Of a DNA stretch of 64,000 nucleotides, positions 1-13,662 are shown one piece after another; within the stretch, counting starts at the first letter, position 1; each line of letters opens with the position of its first letter. Source of the stretch: Vespa crabro (taxonomy: Eukaryota; Arthropoda; Insecta; Hymenoptera; Vespidae); assembly GCF_910589235.1 (NCBI RefSeq), contig NC_060962.1:8958588-9022587 (forward strand), read 5' to 3'. The notes beneath the pieces were generated by a model. It worked only from the letters and a program-made list of their open reading frames with translations. It ran no database searches and was not told the origin of the DNA. The position numbers and the translations under genes were made by a program.

Positions 1-541
1 GAAAAGAAGAAGAAGTCAAAAGCCGGCACGAAAATCGTGGGGTATAAGAAGACGATCATTCGCGTAGAAGCGTGTGCCAAAGATAGAGGGCAAAGAAAGG
101 ACTATCCTCCTCTCGCTCGGGAACCGTGACCTGCCTTAGGAAAGTTCAGGAACGTACGAAGAAGCGACGATGGTTCTCCATTCGATATTACGAAAGAGCA
201 ACGCTATTCTATTAGCACATTTGCCTTCGTCGTATACCTCAACAATCGGTTTAACATCTTTCCCGCTAATGCACGAAAATAAATGGAAACGTCGGAACTA
301 TCGATTTTGCTTGCTTCGATGAATGTTTGTAGGTAATCGAAGGAACGTAGCGGCCTTGATCCATCATCTACGTTTTCTCGATTTAAACCGCAAAGTAGAC
401 AGTTAGGAAATAGGACAAGGCGTTTCGTAGATTTTATTTGAAAATATGATATATGTCATATACCAATAGACAATAACATTATCATCGTCATAATCGTCAT
501 TCGTTCATTCAATTTTTTTTTATCTTTTTCTTTCGTTGCTC

Positions 542-589
<48 letters not shown>

Positions 590-716
590 TTTCTCTATCG
601 TTGACTACAACCGAGGACTTCGAAGAACTCACGACAAGTATCTTCCACTAAGAGTTGCCGAGTTATCCACTCGAGAGTTATTCTTCCCTCCCTTTCCCTT
701 TGATCTTTTTTATCCC

Positions 717-758
<42 letters not shown>

Positions 759-2834
759 ATCTCACACACATACTCTCTTTTCTTCTATCGTCTATTATTA
801 ACCTTCATAGAAATTAATTCAAGTTACAGGACGCTCCAATTCCCCCTCTCCCCCTCCTCCCCTCCCCCTCCGTTCACCCCTCCTCTCCTATACAAAACGA
901 TCAAGCCTTTGTTCTTCTCATAATAGAAATTTTATCCTAGAGTAAGAAAATTTCTTTAACATTGTCGTTCGCATAATAATCTACTATTGCACCAATGCAA
1001 TATTCGTGCAAGGAAAAACAAAAAGAGAAATAAGAAACCATTAATTCTCGACGAACTTTTATCGCTATTCTCGTAAACGCATTTTACGACGATCTGTCCC
1101 AACGACCTCCTCGCAAATACCTGAGTTTCAAGGAAAAATACTTCAACTATTTTATCGGCTTGGCTTTACTCTCATTCACGAATATCGTCTACGGTATTTG
1201 TTGAACATTATATTCCTTTTTCGTTGGAACATAATTTTTTTTTCTTTTATTAATAATTAAAATATTAACATTAAAAGACGAACAGGCTTTGTAACGTCGG
1301 CCTTTTAAAAGACACCGTATGAGGTATGAACATTTCACTGCTATATATTCCTACACCACTTCCCTTCTTTTTCTCCCTTCGTTTTATAAATAATAACGCG
1401 AAGGTATAATAATGCAGCAATGGCGCCTTCTGCCTGTTCTTCTCGTAACGTAGGAAATTTTACGCGTTACATAAAAAGTTGTATGCGAAAGTATAAAGGA
1501 AAAAAAAAATATGAATATATTATAAAATAAATAAAAAAAAAATAGAGTATAAAGTCTCGCGAGAGCGAGAATCGTGTAAAAAAAAAAAAAAAAAGAAAGA
1601 AAAAAAAATTGAAGAGAAAATAAATTGCATTGCATCAAATTCGTTGGTGAAAAATCTCGGCAAAGTGCATGCAACCGACCGTTGGGCACGTGAAAATGCA
1701 TTACCGTGTCACGTAGTGGCACCGTTGTTTCCCCTTCCCTCCTGAGCTCTCGTCAGCCCTCTCTATCTCCGAGCCACCCCACTTTTTTCCTTCCTCTTTG
1801 TCCTATATACCTCGAAGAGACGGAAGAACGGGGGTTTATATTCGCCCGTGGACCGAGCAGCCATGACCCATATATCCTCCCTCGCTTTCAACCAATCCCA
1901 TGACAGGGCGGAATGGAGCGTGGGGATTCTTGCTCGTGGGGGAAGGATGAAAAGGGGATGTTATAGTTCGAAATGCAAGGTGGAAATGTGGGAGCGCCAC
2001 CGTGTTAGACGATACTAACGGGACTACGACGTGATGAGAGGGAAAGAGAGCACTCTCTGCTCTTGGTGCTCGTTAATTCAGAAACTGAAAATGTCAACGC
2101 TCGAAATAGACGATAATCCTTGTAGTAAAAATTTAACGATCGTATTCACATGATTTCTTATTTTCTTTCTCCCAGATCGAATATTTAAATGTACGAAAAA
2201 CGGCCTTTGAACAATTGTAGAATAGACAAAAATTGTAGGTACGTCTTATGATAATTTCTTTTTTGTTTTTCTTTCTTTTTTATCATCTTTCTTTTTTCTT
2301 TTTCTTTCGTACGATCACTTCACTGAGCTCTTATCCTGCTTTTTTCTTGTTTTCTATTTCCTATGTTTTTTTTTTCTTTTTTTTTTTTATATTATAGAAA
2401 CACAGTTATCGGTTTATAGTATTGTGATTCGTAATCGTCCTATGATAAGAACTGAGTTCTTACATTTTCCGGAAGCCGTACGTCATACTATAGAATAAAA
2501 AGAAAAAATAAACAGCCGTCGGACGTTACACGATGTAGACAATCGCTTCGAGACCAGTTGCGTTATCGTTAACACGAGAGATAATAAAGTCGATATAAGA
2601 GGGAGAGAGAAAAAAATAGGTCATGGTCCATTAAATTATCTACGGAAATTAGTGTTAGATGAGATAACTTCGATTTATCGATTCCTCTCTCTCTCTCTCC
2701 CTCTCATTCTCACTCTCACTCTCACTTTGTACCGAGGTAAGAATTTGTCTCACCCGGTAGATCAAATTTTCCAACATTCCATACGATCCATAGGAAAGAT
2801 CCAAGCTTCTTCTGGCACAGCATCGTCGTCGTCT

Positions 2835-2865
<31 letters not shown>

Positions 2866-3037
2866 CGTCTCGGTAACGCGTACATAAAAGAGGAACAAAA
2901 GAAAACTCTTCGAGGGGATCTCATGCAACGAGGAAAATGCAAGCTTTCCTTCTCGCAAACGGATCGCTTGAAATAACGTTTCTAGAGTGAAGTTATGTCG
3001 AGGGGGGAGGGAGAGAGAGAGAGAGGACGGAAGAGAA

Positions 3038-3078
<41 letters not shown>

Positions 3079-3515
3079 ATATTCGCGAAGGATCTCCCGC
3101 CACGAAAGCGCTTAAAAATAAAGTCTTACGTTCGTCTTTGAGTTTCTCCCTCTTTTCATCGCTCTCTCTCTCTCTTTTTCTCTCTCTCTCTCTTTCTCTC
3201 TTTCTCTCTTTCTTTTTCTCTTTCTCTCTTAAAATCGGCCAAGTTCTTTGTACGACAGCAACGAGTACGTGCGTCTATTTTTTCGATCATTGCAGAATCA
3301 TCGAAAGAGAAGGAAAATCAAATGGGAAGAGAATGCAAAAGATGTTGTTAAATATAAAATTCGACAATAATTTTTCTTAATCGAACGAAGAAATAGAAAG
3401 AGTGTAACGAGAAACTATTCGTGATCGATTCGCGTAAATAAAACGTTCGCGTCGGTAGTGATCCTTTATATTGTGAGTTTGATGACGTACGATTCGATAA
3501 TCGATACCGTCGAAA
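1..3515. other. Repeat-rich stretch upstream of the CaaX gene, no gene recognised
   Basis: I see no convincing coding exon here on either strand. It holds (CT)n arrays at about 546-585 and 719-753, a (GA)n array at about 3042-3074, CT-rich DNA around 3160-3230, a GTC/GTT triplet array at about 2823-2868, and several A- or T-rich runs. The part just left of 3516 is probably 5' UTR or promoter of the CaaX gene, because the reading frame of its ATG is closed by TAA at 3498-3500. Confidence 0.6.
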
Positions 3516-3646
3516 ATGACGACCACTCATGGAGGACACGTCTATTACGTGATTAAGGTACCCAAGGACTCCGATGGCAACGAAAGGTAATCCCACCCTC
3601 AAGACGCATCAAATTGTTCTCATCTTTTTCTAACGATGATCTTTTC

Positions 3647-3686
<40 letters not shown>

Positions 3687-4849
3687 TTATTCCTTTATTA
3701 CATTTTTTTTGTTTTGTTTTTTTTTTTGTTTATTTTTTTTTTCTTCACAAAATTAAAAGAAACGTTCGCAAATGATATAAAGCAGCCCGTCCAGTGCGAA
3801 GGTTACCTATAGACTTAAAGCTAGAGTATTCGTAGTGTCGCGTGCCTTAGGGGTTGAAGACCCTCAGAGCGACAGAAAATTGTGTCTCCATTGGCGTCGG
3901 TCGGTCTACGATTACTAAAGACCAAAGTGGCGGCACACTAACTTTTCCCGATCGAACTTTGCTTATATTGAAAAGGACTATTTGCGTATATCGGCCGACC
4001 AACCAATCAACACACATGAAACAATCACTAAGGATATTAACTACTAAGTACTAATTTTTTTAACGATCGTACTTAGTATATCTTTTCGAAGGAAATGCAT
4101 ACATACATCCCTGTTTTCTTTTCTCTCTTTCTAATCTTTCTAATAATTATTGTTTCTTTCTGCGTTAATTCTAATTAACTGTTTCCTTTACTATTTTTCT
4201 TATCGTATTTCTCTTGAAAAGAAAAAGCGTGTAAAAAATTAAGAAAAAGAAAGAAATATATATAAATAAAGAAATACGTCGATATTTCTTGAGGCCACGC
4301 TGTGGTTCGATCGAGAACACGCGACACGATTCTCGTGCAACGGACGTGTCCTATGGCCCACAAGCGATAGACCTTGTTAACCTCATTGAGGCTGTCTTTC
4401 TCTTTCTCTTTCTCTCTCGCTCTCTCCGTCTGTTTCTGTCTTTGTCTTTCGTTGGTACTACCTATCGTTCCCATTCTCAATATCCAATTTCGTTCTTCAA
4501 AAATTTTAACGCTTGATTTATCCATTGAAATTCCACGATTTCTTTTCTTTCTTTTTTTTTTTTCTTTTTTTCTTTTTCCTTTTCATCTTTTCTTTTTTCT
4601 TTTCCTCGATGTAAAGAATTCACGTGGAATCTCGATCGTTCCAACGGAATAATCGCAGACGATATATTTCTGCGCTTATCCGTACGACTTCTTGTTCGCG
4701 ATTAAAGCTCTTACCCGAGCCAAGGAAAATTCTTTTCGGGGTCGTTGAACCCTCACAAAGAGTCTTTTTAACGAGCACGTGGTAGGTATGTGCCATTCAA
4801 ACGGTTCACACATATATGTATAATATATATATATATATATATATATATG

Positions 4850-4893
<44 letters not shown>

Positions 4894-5669
4894 CTTGGAA
4901 ATGCAAAAGAGTGGTCGTTTTCTTCGATTATTTTCTTCGTTCAGAAATGTGTTCCAATATCGTTGATTGTCAATGGAAAAGAAAAAAAGAAAGAAAAAAA
5001 AAAGAAGAAGAAGAAAAGAAAAAGTACGTATAGTCGATTATCGATAACAAACATTTATACGAAAATCGTATAATATGATATCTATTGGCGTATACTGGTA
5101 CGTTAATTCCTCGGATTATTTTCATTTCCTCGTAAGAGGAAGAAGAAGATATACGGTAATGCGATTTCCCCCTCCCGTGTTGGATTTAAATCCGAGAAAA
5201 GTAGGGGAACGTACGGTCATAGAATTTCGTAATATCGGACATTATTAGCCTGGCTGGCCCTTGGCCAGCTCTCAAACTACCAACCAACCTATTTTTCCTT
5301 TCGGTGCTTCGAAAGAGAGAAAGAGAGTGAGAGAGAGAGAGAAAACATGCTTTTCCTCTACATTCGCTTCCTCCACCTATTCGCTTCTTCGCAAACTCGG
5401 CTCTTCTCTCGTGCCATTTCTTCTTCTTCTTCTTCTTCTTCTTCTTCTTCTTCTTCTTCTTCTTTCTCCTCTTCTTTGTCCACTTCTTCCTCCACTTCTT
5501 CTTCCTCTTCCTCTTTCCTTACTCACCCTCACCCTCGTTCTCTTTTCATTCTCATAGGCACGAGCGTATCTCCTTCTTTTTTAGTACATACATATGTACC
5601 TACGTATGTACATAATACCAAAATCGTCGAGCAAGCAAACTCGCTCGAAACTCGATTGAAGTCTTTAAA

Positions 5670-5713
<44 letters not shown>

Positions 5714-6832
5714 AGGGACAGAGGGAGATAGTAAAAGACTAGTTCCATGGAAAAGAAAAAAAAAAAACAGAGGGAAGAAAAAGAGACGAGGCCTGATCTA
5801 ACGAGGTCGGTTCGGAAGTTTCCATCGTCTTCCATCTCCTGTCTATTTCCGGTTAGCCTCGCCTTCATTCGAACTAACTCCGAACTCTTCGAAACTTTTT
5901 TCTTTTTTTCTCTAATCGACGTTACTTCGTCTTCTTCTGCTTTCTTTTTTCATTTTTTTTTTCTTTTTTTTTCTCTCTCTCTCTCTTTTTTTTTGTCATC
6001 TTTTATCTTATTCCTCGAGATTAGTAAGAGACACGGTGAGTTAATCAATTTATGACCAGGACGTTCGATCGATCCTCTTCGCGATAACAGACACATAATA
6101 ATAAAATGAGAGAGATAAAAAGAGAAAGAGAGATAGAAGCTTATCGGGAAATTGTTGACGAAAGAGACTTTTCAATAGATACCGAAAACGAACGAAATCA
6201 ATGACAGATTCGAACAGAATTGACCGGACGAAGGTTGAAATGATTAAAGAGAGAGAGAGAGAGAGAGAGTGAGAAAAAGAAAGAAAGGAACAATTTCACG
6301 GAACGTTTAACACGTTCAACGACCCTCACGGAAACAGGACACCTTCTCCTATGACATGTGCGACCCTTCGGAACACAATCAGCTTTGCAATCACCGCCGG
6401 AAACGATTTGCAACCCCTGTAATAAAATCCTTTCGCGATGACATTCTCGAAAAGAAAAGAAGAAGAAAGAAAAAAAAAATAGTAGAAACAAGCAAACGAA
6501 TGAAAAAAGAAAGAAGAAGAGAGAGGGTGGGGGGAGGGGGGAGAAAAGGAAAAAGCGTTTACGAATGTTCAATTTCCTTACACAGTCGAATTACAGTAAT
6601 AGTTTACCGGAGGTACTTCCATATTACGCGGGATTGGGTACGTAAATTAAGCGGAAGTTTGACGTAGATCACGAAACGACGCAAATATCCGAGATACGAA
6701 TTTTGCACGAACGAAAGGGAACTCGTTTCGTTCGTGCGTGCAAGCGAGCGAACAAGCGAGCGAACAAGCGAGCGAGCTTCTACCTATTCGACACGCATGG
6801 TTTCTAGTATGTATATATGCCTATGCCTGATT

Positions 6833-6882
<50 letters not shown>

Positions 6883-8293
6883 GGCGCGTGCGCGTATGCG
6901 TATACCGTGCATTCCGGTGACGCGAATAACGCAGGCTCGAGTGCGACTAGGAGAGAGAGAGAGCTCGATTAAGTACGATTCAATGCCAAAGCTTTAATGC
7001 CACGGTCGTTCGAGTGCGGCAATTGCGTTTAATTCATTGTTTCTCTTTAATCTATGATCGAGCAACACGTTATTTAAAAACGTCAACTCGATCGAAATGG
7101 AAAACGAAAAAATAAAGAAAAGAGAGAAATGTTTTGCGTTTAAATAAAATTTTGTATTGCGTCGTAATGCAAGGAAAAAGAAAAAAGAAAAAAAAAGGAA
7201 AAATTCTTCTGGTAACGTTGAAAGAAATGATCGATATCGTTTAACGTCATATCCGATGTTATTCTGGACTCACGAACGTTCAATGTAACGAATAGAAATG
7301 ACATCAGATAGGTATGTTAGGTGGATAGATAAAATGTTGCATAAGAGACGAGCTAACACTCCCGCTGTTCTCTTGTTGTTGTTGTTGTTGTTGTTGTTAC
7401 GCGTTTACAAATTCAACAGCATTCTTGCATATTCTCTAGTCTAGTTTAATTTCGTATTCAATAAGAGTCTCGTTTAGCATAGTACGTACCAACACACGTA
7501 TCTATGAGAGTTCAAGAGTGTGCAGTAAGTGAGAATTAGACTTTGTTAAATATAAAATGTGACAACGACAAGGACGTTGCGGAACCGAGCGATCGACGTG
7601 ATAAAAAATACTTTGAGAGATATTTCTTCGTTGTATCTTTTTTGTTTTTTCTTTTTTTTCTTTTTTTTTGTCTTTCAACCTGACCTCCAATTTAACACGT
7701 AAGATGATTAAAAATAAAACGATGTTTCAGCACGGATAGCGGATGGGACAACCCGTTCAGGCCGGACGGTGACTTGTCGAGAGAAGCTGACGAGATAGTC
7801 GAGCTGATAAAGGGTGGGAAACCGATCACCCCAACTCCCGGACAAACGGCACCACCTTTACCAGGATGCGAAGAGACGGGCAAAACGACGCCTGGACCGG
7901 ATCACGATTCAAGTTCCAGTCCTCTTCTCAAATCAAATGCAAACTCGACGAATCGTCATTCGAACGCATCGCCGAGGCTCAATCAAGGAAATGGGAATGC
8001 CCATGGTACGCCGATAAAATCCTCGACGGCAGTGAACAATCAGCTGAGTGCAAACGAGAAGGTAATTTAAATATTTATCTTGATTTTATTATTATTATTA
8101 TTGTTATTATTATTATTATGATAATGATGATGATGATGATGACTGATTTATCGATCAATGATTTCAGGTTGGCCCAGGATCGAGGACCGTCGAAGTTGCG
8201 AGAATGACGGCACAAGGACCAGGCGATGCGTCGCAGGTCGAGCACGTTACGCTGAAGAAGAAGCCTAAATGCAAGTGCTGCGTGTTGCAGTAA
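3516..8293 (+). CDS. Small CaaX-box protein with paralemmin-like C terminus (three exons)
   Basis: Spliced model: exon 1 3516-3586, exon 2 7731-8061, exon 3 8168-8293, giving 175 residues. Exon 1 starts MTTTHGGHVYYVIKVPKDSD in a good start context (GAAA before ATG) with an in-frame TAA 18 nt upstream. It ends in phase 2 at a GTAATC donor, and exon 2 follows a TTTCAG acceptor and restores a serine codon. Intron 2 is phase 0. The middle (residues 25-134) is rich in Ser, Asn, Pro and Gly and looks disordered apart from a more conserved-looking GWDNPFRPDGD...EADEIVELIKGG block. The protein ends KKKPKCKCCVLQ: a polybasic stretch, two further cysteines and a CVLQ CaaX box, as in lipid-anchored proteins. 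The CKCC-CaaX ending resembles paralemmins; farnesylation plus palmitoylation at the plasma membrane is inference. The family name is uncertain and no coiled coil is seen. Confidence 0.72.
4811..4889. repeat. (TA)n microsatellite in CaaX gene intron 1
   Basis: Nearly pure TA dinucleotides broken only by two TGTATAA units. Confidence 0.9.
5419..5466 (+). repeat. (CTT)n trinucleotide array
   Basis: About sixteen CTT/TTC units within a longer pyrimidine tract. It generates serine- or leucine-only open frames that are not genes. Confidence 0.9.
6835..6879 (+). repeat. (TG)n microsatellite
   Basis: About 22 uninterrupted TG units in CaaX gene intron 1. Confidence 0.95.
8083..8142 (+). repeat. 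(ATT)n/(GAT)n compound array inside intron 2 of the CaaX gene
   Basis: ATT units grading into ATG/GAT units. The array fills most of the 106 bp second intron (8062-8167), so length variation here changes the size of a minimal intron. Confidence 0.85.
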
Positions 8294-10429
8294 CGCGAGG
8301 GAAAACGCTTTAGGACGTCTTGCGAGATCTAAATGCACGAGAAGAGAAAGGAAAAAAAAAAAAAAAGAAAAGAACAGAACGGGAGACGACGTAATACCGG
8401 CAGAGCTTGCTTACTATCGATCGTCTAAGCGAATTAAAAGAACAAAAAAAAAAAAAAAAGAAAGAAAAGAAAAGACGAAACGAAACGAAAAGATAAAAAA
8501 AGAACATGCAAGATAAAAGGCGGGAAAGAAGAGGAGCTTTCGAATAGCATCCGTGAAGTAACGATTACCAAACTCTGGTAATTAATAAATCACACCTTCG
8601 TGGCAATGAATCCGTTTCTCAATTATATTATCATATCGTTGTTCCAACGAGAAAACCTCGAGAGTATAAAGAAAAATAACGAAGATATAACAAGGTATTG
8701 TTGTTTTCTTGGCTCTCGAATAAAAAAAGAAGGAACGATTTTATCTACGAGAGTGGACTCCTCTCTCTCCTTGATGTATTTGCGTCTATAAATGGTCTCG
8801 TAGTAAAAAAAGGCTAACGTGTCCATAGTTGTTCTACGCTCGACGTAATCCACGAGACGTAATCGATGTTCAAATGCATCTAAAGTACATATGTCTGCCG
8901 AGGAAGAGGTCGCTGGGGAGGGGGAGAAGAGAGCTGGAAAATATTCGAGATGAAATAAAAAAAGAAAAAAAGAAAAAAAAAAAAGAAAGAAAGAAATAAA
9001 GAACGAAGAGAGATGAAGATTATAATAAAACTATATTGTAGATAAAGAATGGTAGCTGTATAGCTTATATGCTTTTACTATTGTGGTTTAAAATATCAAG
9101 ATTATCGTGATTATATTGATTGTGTCGAGCAGCAAAAAACCGTATGAGGGGATGCGCAAAGGAAGCTGAGAACCGTTCGACTGTCTTGAGAATTTTTAAG
9201 TAAGAAAAAGAGGGGTGAGATTGAAACGAAGATGCTGCTACTGCTGATGATAATGATAATGATGATAATGATAATGCTGCTGATGATTGATTGATGATGA
9301 TGACGATGATGATGATGATGATAAGAGCAAAAGGGGCTCGCTTGAGAACGCAGTTTTACTTCTTATCTGAAGAAATCGACGCGAAAATCGACGATTCAAC
9401 GTTCGATCTTCGACATTACTCTCGCCATCTTTTTATCTGTTTCTTCTTCTTCTTCTACTTCTTCCTCCTTCTCCTATTCTTTATGATTTTTTCTATAATT
9501 CTTTCTCTTAGCAAAGCGCGAATACACTTTTCGTCCACACTTTATATGTCTGGCTTTATACATATACGTATCAAGTTAGAATAAAACCCGGGCGCTTATG
9601 GGGGCTTAAACAAACAGAAAAATTATAAAAAATAAAAAAAGTACGTTCTCGTGCGTGATCCGAGTAAAGATTCAGGATTTAAACCTTGGTCTGTAAATAT
9701 TATAGCTAGTGTATTTTTTTTCGAGTGATGTAGAGAGAGAGAGAGAAAGAGAACGAAAGAAAGAATGAAAGAGAACGAGAGAGAGAGAGAGAGTGTGTGT
9801 ATGTCAGAGAGAGAGAGGGAGAGAGAGACTGCTTGCGTGAATGATGAGTACAAAGGAAAGTGAGAATGTTATGAAAGAAAAAGAGCTTGCACGAAAGCTC
9901 GTTGATACAAAAAAAAAAAAAAAAAATAATAAAGAAAGATGATGTGCACGTACACTAAATAGAAAAGAGTGCGGCGGTTCGATCGAGAAAAAAGGAAGAT
10001 CAATACTCGAAGGGGATGCGGGATGAAAAAAAGAAAAAAAAAAAAAAGAAAAAGAAAATGGAGAAATTGTTTGATCGCTCTTCTTTCGAGAATTCTTAAA
10101 CGAGAATTCCTTTAACCCAAATGCTGCTAGAGCACAAACTAAATGCGTGAAGCGCTATCAATTTATTCTGTAAAAATGACGAGTTGGAGATATTTTCTGA
10201 TTTTTTTTTTTTTTTTTTTTTTTTTTGCGATCCCCTCATTCCCAGCCAAACAAAGCAACCCAGCCCGCCCTCTCCCGATTTTTTGGTTTCTTTATATCTC
10301 TTAAGTACACGTGCATGTTAGAGCCTATTTATTACTTTAATCTTATATAATTTTGCGTAGCTAGATATGGTATTTAAAAATCTGTATATCTACGAATCAT
10401 ATATATATATATATATATATAAATATATA

Positions 10430-10465
<36 letters not shown>

Positions 10466-10941
10466 TGTTTGTATACATACACACATACACATGCGAAAAG
10501 AAAAACAAAAAATATATGAATATAGATATATAAAAAAAAAAAATATATATATATATATACACATATACATACATATATGTATAACAAATGTATAAGGAAT
10601 GAAATTTAAAGTATATACCAGTCGGTTTCAAGAGCCAAAATGGTCAAGATAGGAGCAATAAAGGATCGGCATGGAAATTCGCAAAGGCTATAGCGAAACG
10701 TCCGATAGTATTTTGGATCCTTAGCGGAGGATTCTACACGACCCCCTTATATTTGGCAACCCAAAACCTCTGGATTTTATGTCCGTTCTGTATCTATAGC
10801 GGAGAAGAAGAGAGCGAAGAAGCAGACATGTAGACGTACGTACGCGTTTACGTACATCACATACATATCTGCATATTTTTCTTAACTTCGTTATGATAAC
10901 GATTTTTTCTGAAACGCGAGAGAAAGATATAGAGAGAGAGA

Positions 10942-10972
<31 letters not shown>

Positions 10973-11007
10973 TAAGAAAGTGTGCGTGTGAAATGGTGCG
11001 TATGAGT

Positions 11008-11054
<47 letters not shown>

Positions 11055-11183
11055 AAAGAAGAAAAATTAAAGAAAGAAGACAGGCTATTTTTTCATTTTC
11101 TTTAACCTTAGACATGCAGAATGAAAGGCTTGAAGTGTGATGTGAATTTGTAAGTACTGTAAAATCCTGAATTTTTACTTATA

Positions 11184-11241
<58 letters not shown>

Positions 11242-11518
11242 TATATACATACATACATATATATAGAGAGATATCGTCGAATAAAATCGAACACGACGAT
11301 CTATAATAAGTACGAGGAAGAAAAACGAAAGGATGAACCAAGAAGTTACAAAAATAAGGGAAAAAAATAAAAGATAAAGCAAGAATAAAGAAGCAATGAT
11401 TGTAAATGTAATCAGAGAAAACACAGATAAACAGAATAGATTGCCCATCATTTTTCTTTGGAGATTCTCTACTCGCTCATTCTTATTTGATTATAAATAG
11501 GAAACGTTATTGCGATTG

Positions 11519-11607
<89 letters not shown>

Positions 11608-11610
11608 ACC

Positions 11611-11673
<63 letters not shown>

Positions 11674-12909
11674 CCGTAAAATTGATGCGTTTGCGAGCGT
11701 ACCGACTATACTTTTTTATTATCGAGCCGATGATAACGTCGAGTAACGTCCTGAAATGAATTTTATTGAAGAACCCTTAAAAGAACACACACAGACATAG
11801 ACATACACACGCACAGATTTGAGTCGGTACGTTTGACGAAAAAGAAGAAAAAGTTGTTTGTTTGTATCGCGATTTTTTTCGAGTGCGCAAACATCGATCA
11901 TAATGAGTTTCCATTCGTACGATAAGAAAAGAAACGCGAAATCGAGGCCGAAGGGAACGTTGTTTAGAATTCCTAGTTTTTAGTTCCTACACGCATAACT
12001 CGCGCGTTATTTAAACGAGATATAAACGGCGATTAGAGCGAGGAGAAAGAAAAATATATGAACGAAAAAAAGCATGCCGCACCAGAGAAGTTAACGCTAA
12101 ACGTGACGTGAAAATAATAAAAAGAGAACGATTTTTAACGTTTGTATTAATAAATATTATTTCCAAATCGGTTGAGGTCAACAAACCGCTTGCCTGCTTT
12201 TCCGACGACGACGACGACGAATAAACGCGGCCTTTTCCGACTTGTCCTTCGCTTTCACGCGTTTCTCGCCAAAAAAAAAAAAAAGATATCAAAACAATAG
12301 TCGATTGAAATCAAAATAAAAAAAAAAAGAAAAGAAAAGAAAGAAAAAATAATTGAAAAAAGAAAAAGTATATCGAGCTCCTGAACATAATAATGGATAA
12401 TGAGCCTGCTATCCACGCCACGAGGACGAAGGAACTACATGTAGGTAAGATAAAAAAAAAAAAAGGATAAAGATAAATGTAAGAGAATCGTAAGAAAAAA
12501 AAATATTCTATTGAATTTAACGCAAATAGAGTTAATTTAATACGCGATTGTTTTCACACATTAGAAAGAGATAAAAAATAGAGAGAGGATAAAGAAAATA
12601 TCACGACCTCATTTTCTTTATTCCACATTCATATATCGATATAAAGAAGTTACGATAAATCAGATACAACGAAATATTCTCGACAAATTCTCATGGGAAC
12701 GATAAACTTGTCGTACTTTCGACGTTCTAGTAAATTATGCGAATGAAAAATCTTCAGAGATTTGACATATACGTAATAATGTCGAAAGATTTACGCATAC
12801 GTAATATTACATAAAACCTCTTCAAATCGACACCGTTTCACCACAAAATTATTATTCGAATGGTAATATGATAATTACACTCTCGAAAATTTAACAACTT
12901 TTGTATCAG
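8294..12909 (+). other. Purine-rich 3' flank of the CaaX gene, no coding sequence
   Basis: No coding exon recognised. The + strand is dominated by A-runs and (GA)n, for example 9735-9825, 10927-10971 and 11009-11051, with some CT-rich exceptions near 9420-9500 and a T-run near 10201. The first AATAAA after the stop is at 8584-8589, with several more downstream, so the 3' UTR could be about 0.3 kb or much longer. A TAT/GTAT array lies at about 10399-10470, a GAT array at about 9236-9321, (TA)n at about 11180-11264 and ATT arrays at 11518-11673. Confidence 0.55.
11518..11673 (+). repeat. Long (ATT)n array in two blocks
   Basis: About 150 bp of TTA/ATT units, interrupted once by ACACC near 11606. 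It reads as a poly-isoleucine frame, which is not a gene. Among the longest trinucleotide arrays in the window. Confidence 0.95.
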
Positions 12910-12910
12910 T

Positions 12911-12926
12911 TGACGTCACGTGACGT
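12911..12926. promoter_or_regulatory. Palindromic CRE / E-box / CRE-like composite site
   Basis: The string TGACGTCACGTGACGT contains a full CRE (TGACGTCA), an overlapping E-box (CACGTG) and a second TGACGT half. ACGTCACGTGACGT is a perfect 14 bp palindrome. Such elements bind CREB/ATF and bHLH factors. It lies about 1.8 kb upstream of the cuticle gene TATA box; any link to that gene is inference. Confidence 0.5.
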
Positions 12927-13578
12927 AACCATACGACTTCGATTCCGGAAGATAACTTTCCAAAAGATTTCGATTGATTGCTCTTTCGCTTCTTCGTTGA
13001 AACATTTTCTATTTTAATAAAGAAAATAATGGAGATATGAAGAGACTAGTAAAAAAAGAAATTAAAAAAAAAAGAAAAAAACAAAAAAGACAAACAAACA
13101 AAGAAAGAAAAAAATCTATATAAAAATCTCGAAGGTTAAGGATAGTATCCAAGAGGATGCACGTCGATGTCATCAATCACGATTTCCCTCTATTGTCTTT
13201 CGAAGGGAACACTAACTGCGTAACATAAATATACAAGCTGTCTCTTCGTGTTTCTACAAACTATTCTCCGACCACGCATCCCTTTCTCTCTCTATCTCTC
13301 TTTAGGCAAGAGAAAAACTGACGAAATCGTCGAGTTCGTTTCTCGAAAATATCTCAACTTATCCTACGGCGAATGTAACAAAAGATTACTTACACCTATA
13401 ACAATGAAGATAACGAAGCATGAGCCTAATCGGTAAGTCGAAATGACTCGATCTTTACGCAAATGGAAATATCGGTGCTTAACGATCAGACAGATTCATA
13501 GAGATCGATAGTCGCACGTGTTTCATTCCCTCGTCGTCATTTCACAAGCATCCATCCTATCAACTTTTACGTATCGTT

Positions 13579-13595
13579 ATTTTTATTATTATTAT

Positions 13596-13628
<33 letters not shown>

Positions 13629-13662
13629 TATTATTATTATTATTTTTATTATTATTATTATG
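13579..13662 (+). repeat. (ATT)n and poly-T compound repeat
   Basis: ATT units flanking a T-run of nearly 40 bases, followed by more ATT units. Confidence 0.9.

Larger units (their letters stand above)
3587..7730 (+). other. Intron 1 of the CaaX gene (4.1 kb)
   Basis: A large phase-2 intron between the short N-terminal exon and the main exon. It contains poly-T around 3654-3680, a (TA)n array at about 4811-4889, a CTT array at about 5419-5466, (GA)n at about 5671-5710, (TG)n at about 6835-6879 and (TTG)n at about 7373-7398. I found no further exon with matching phase, but an alternative first exon cannot be excluded. Confidence 0.6.
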
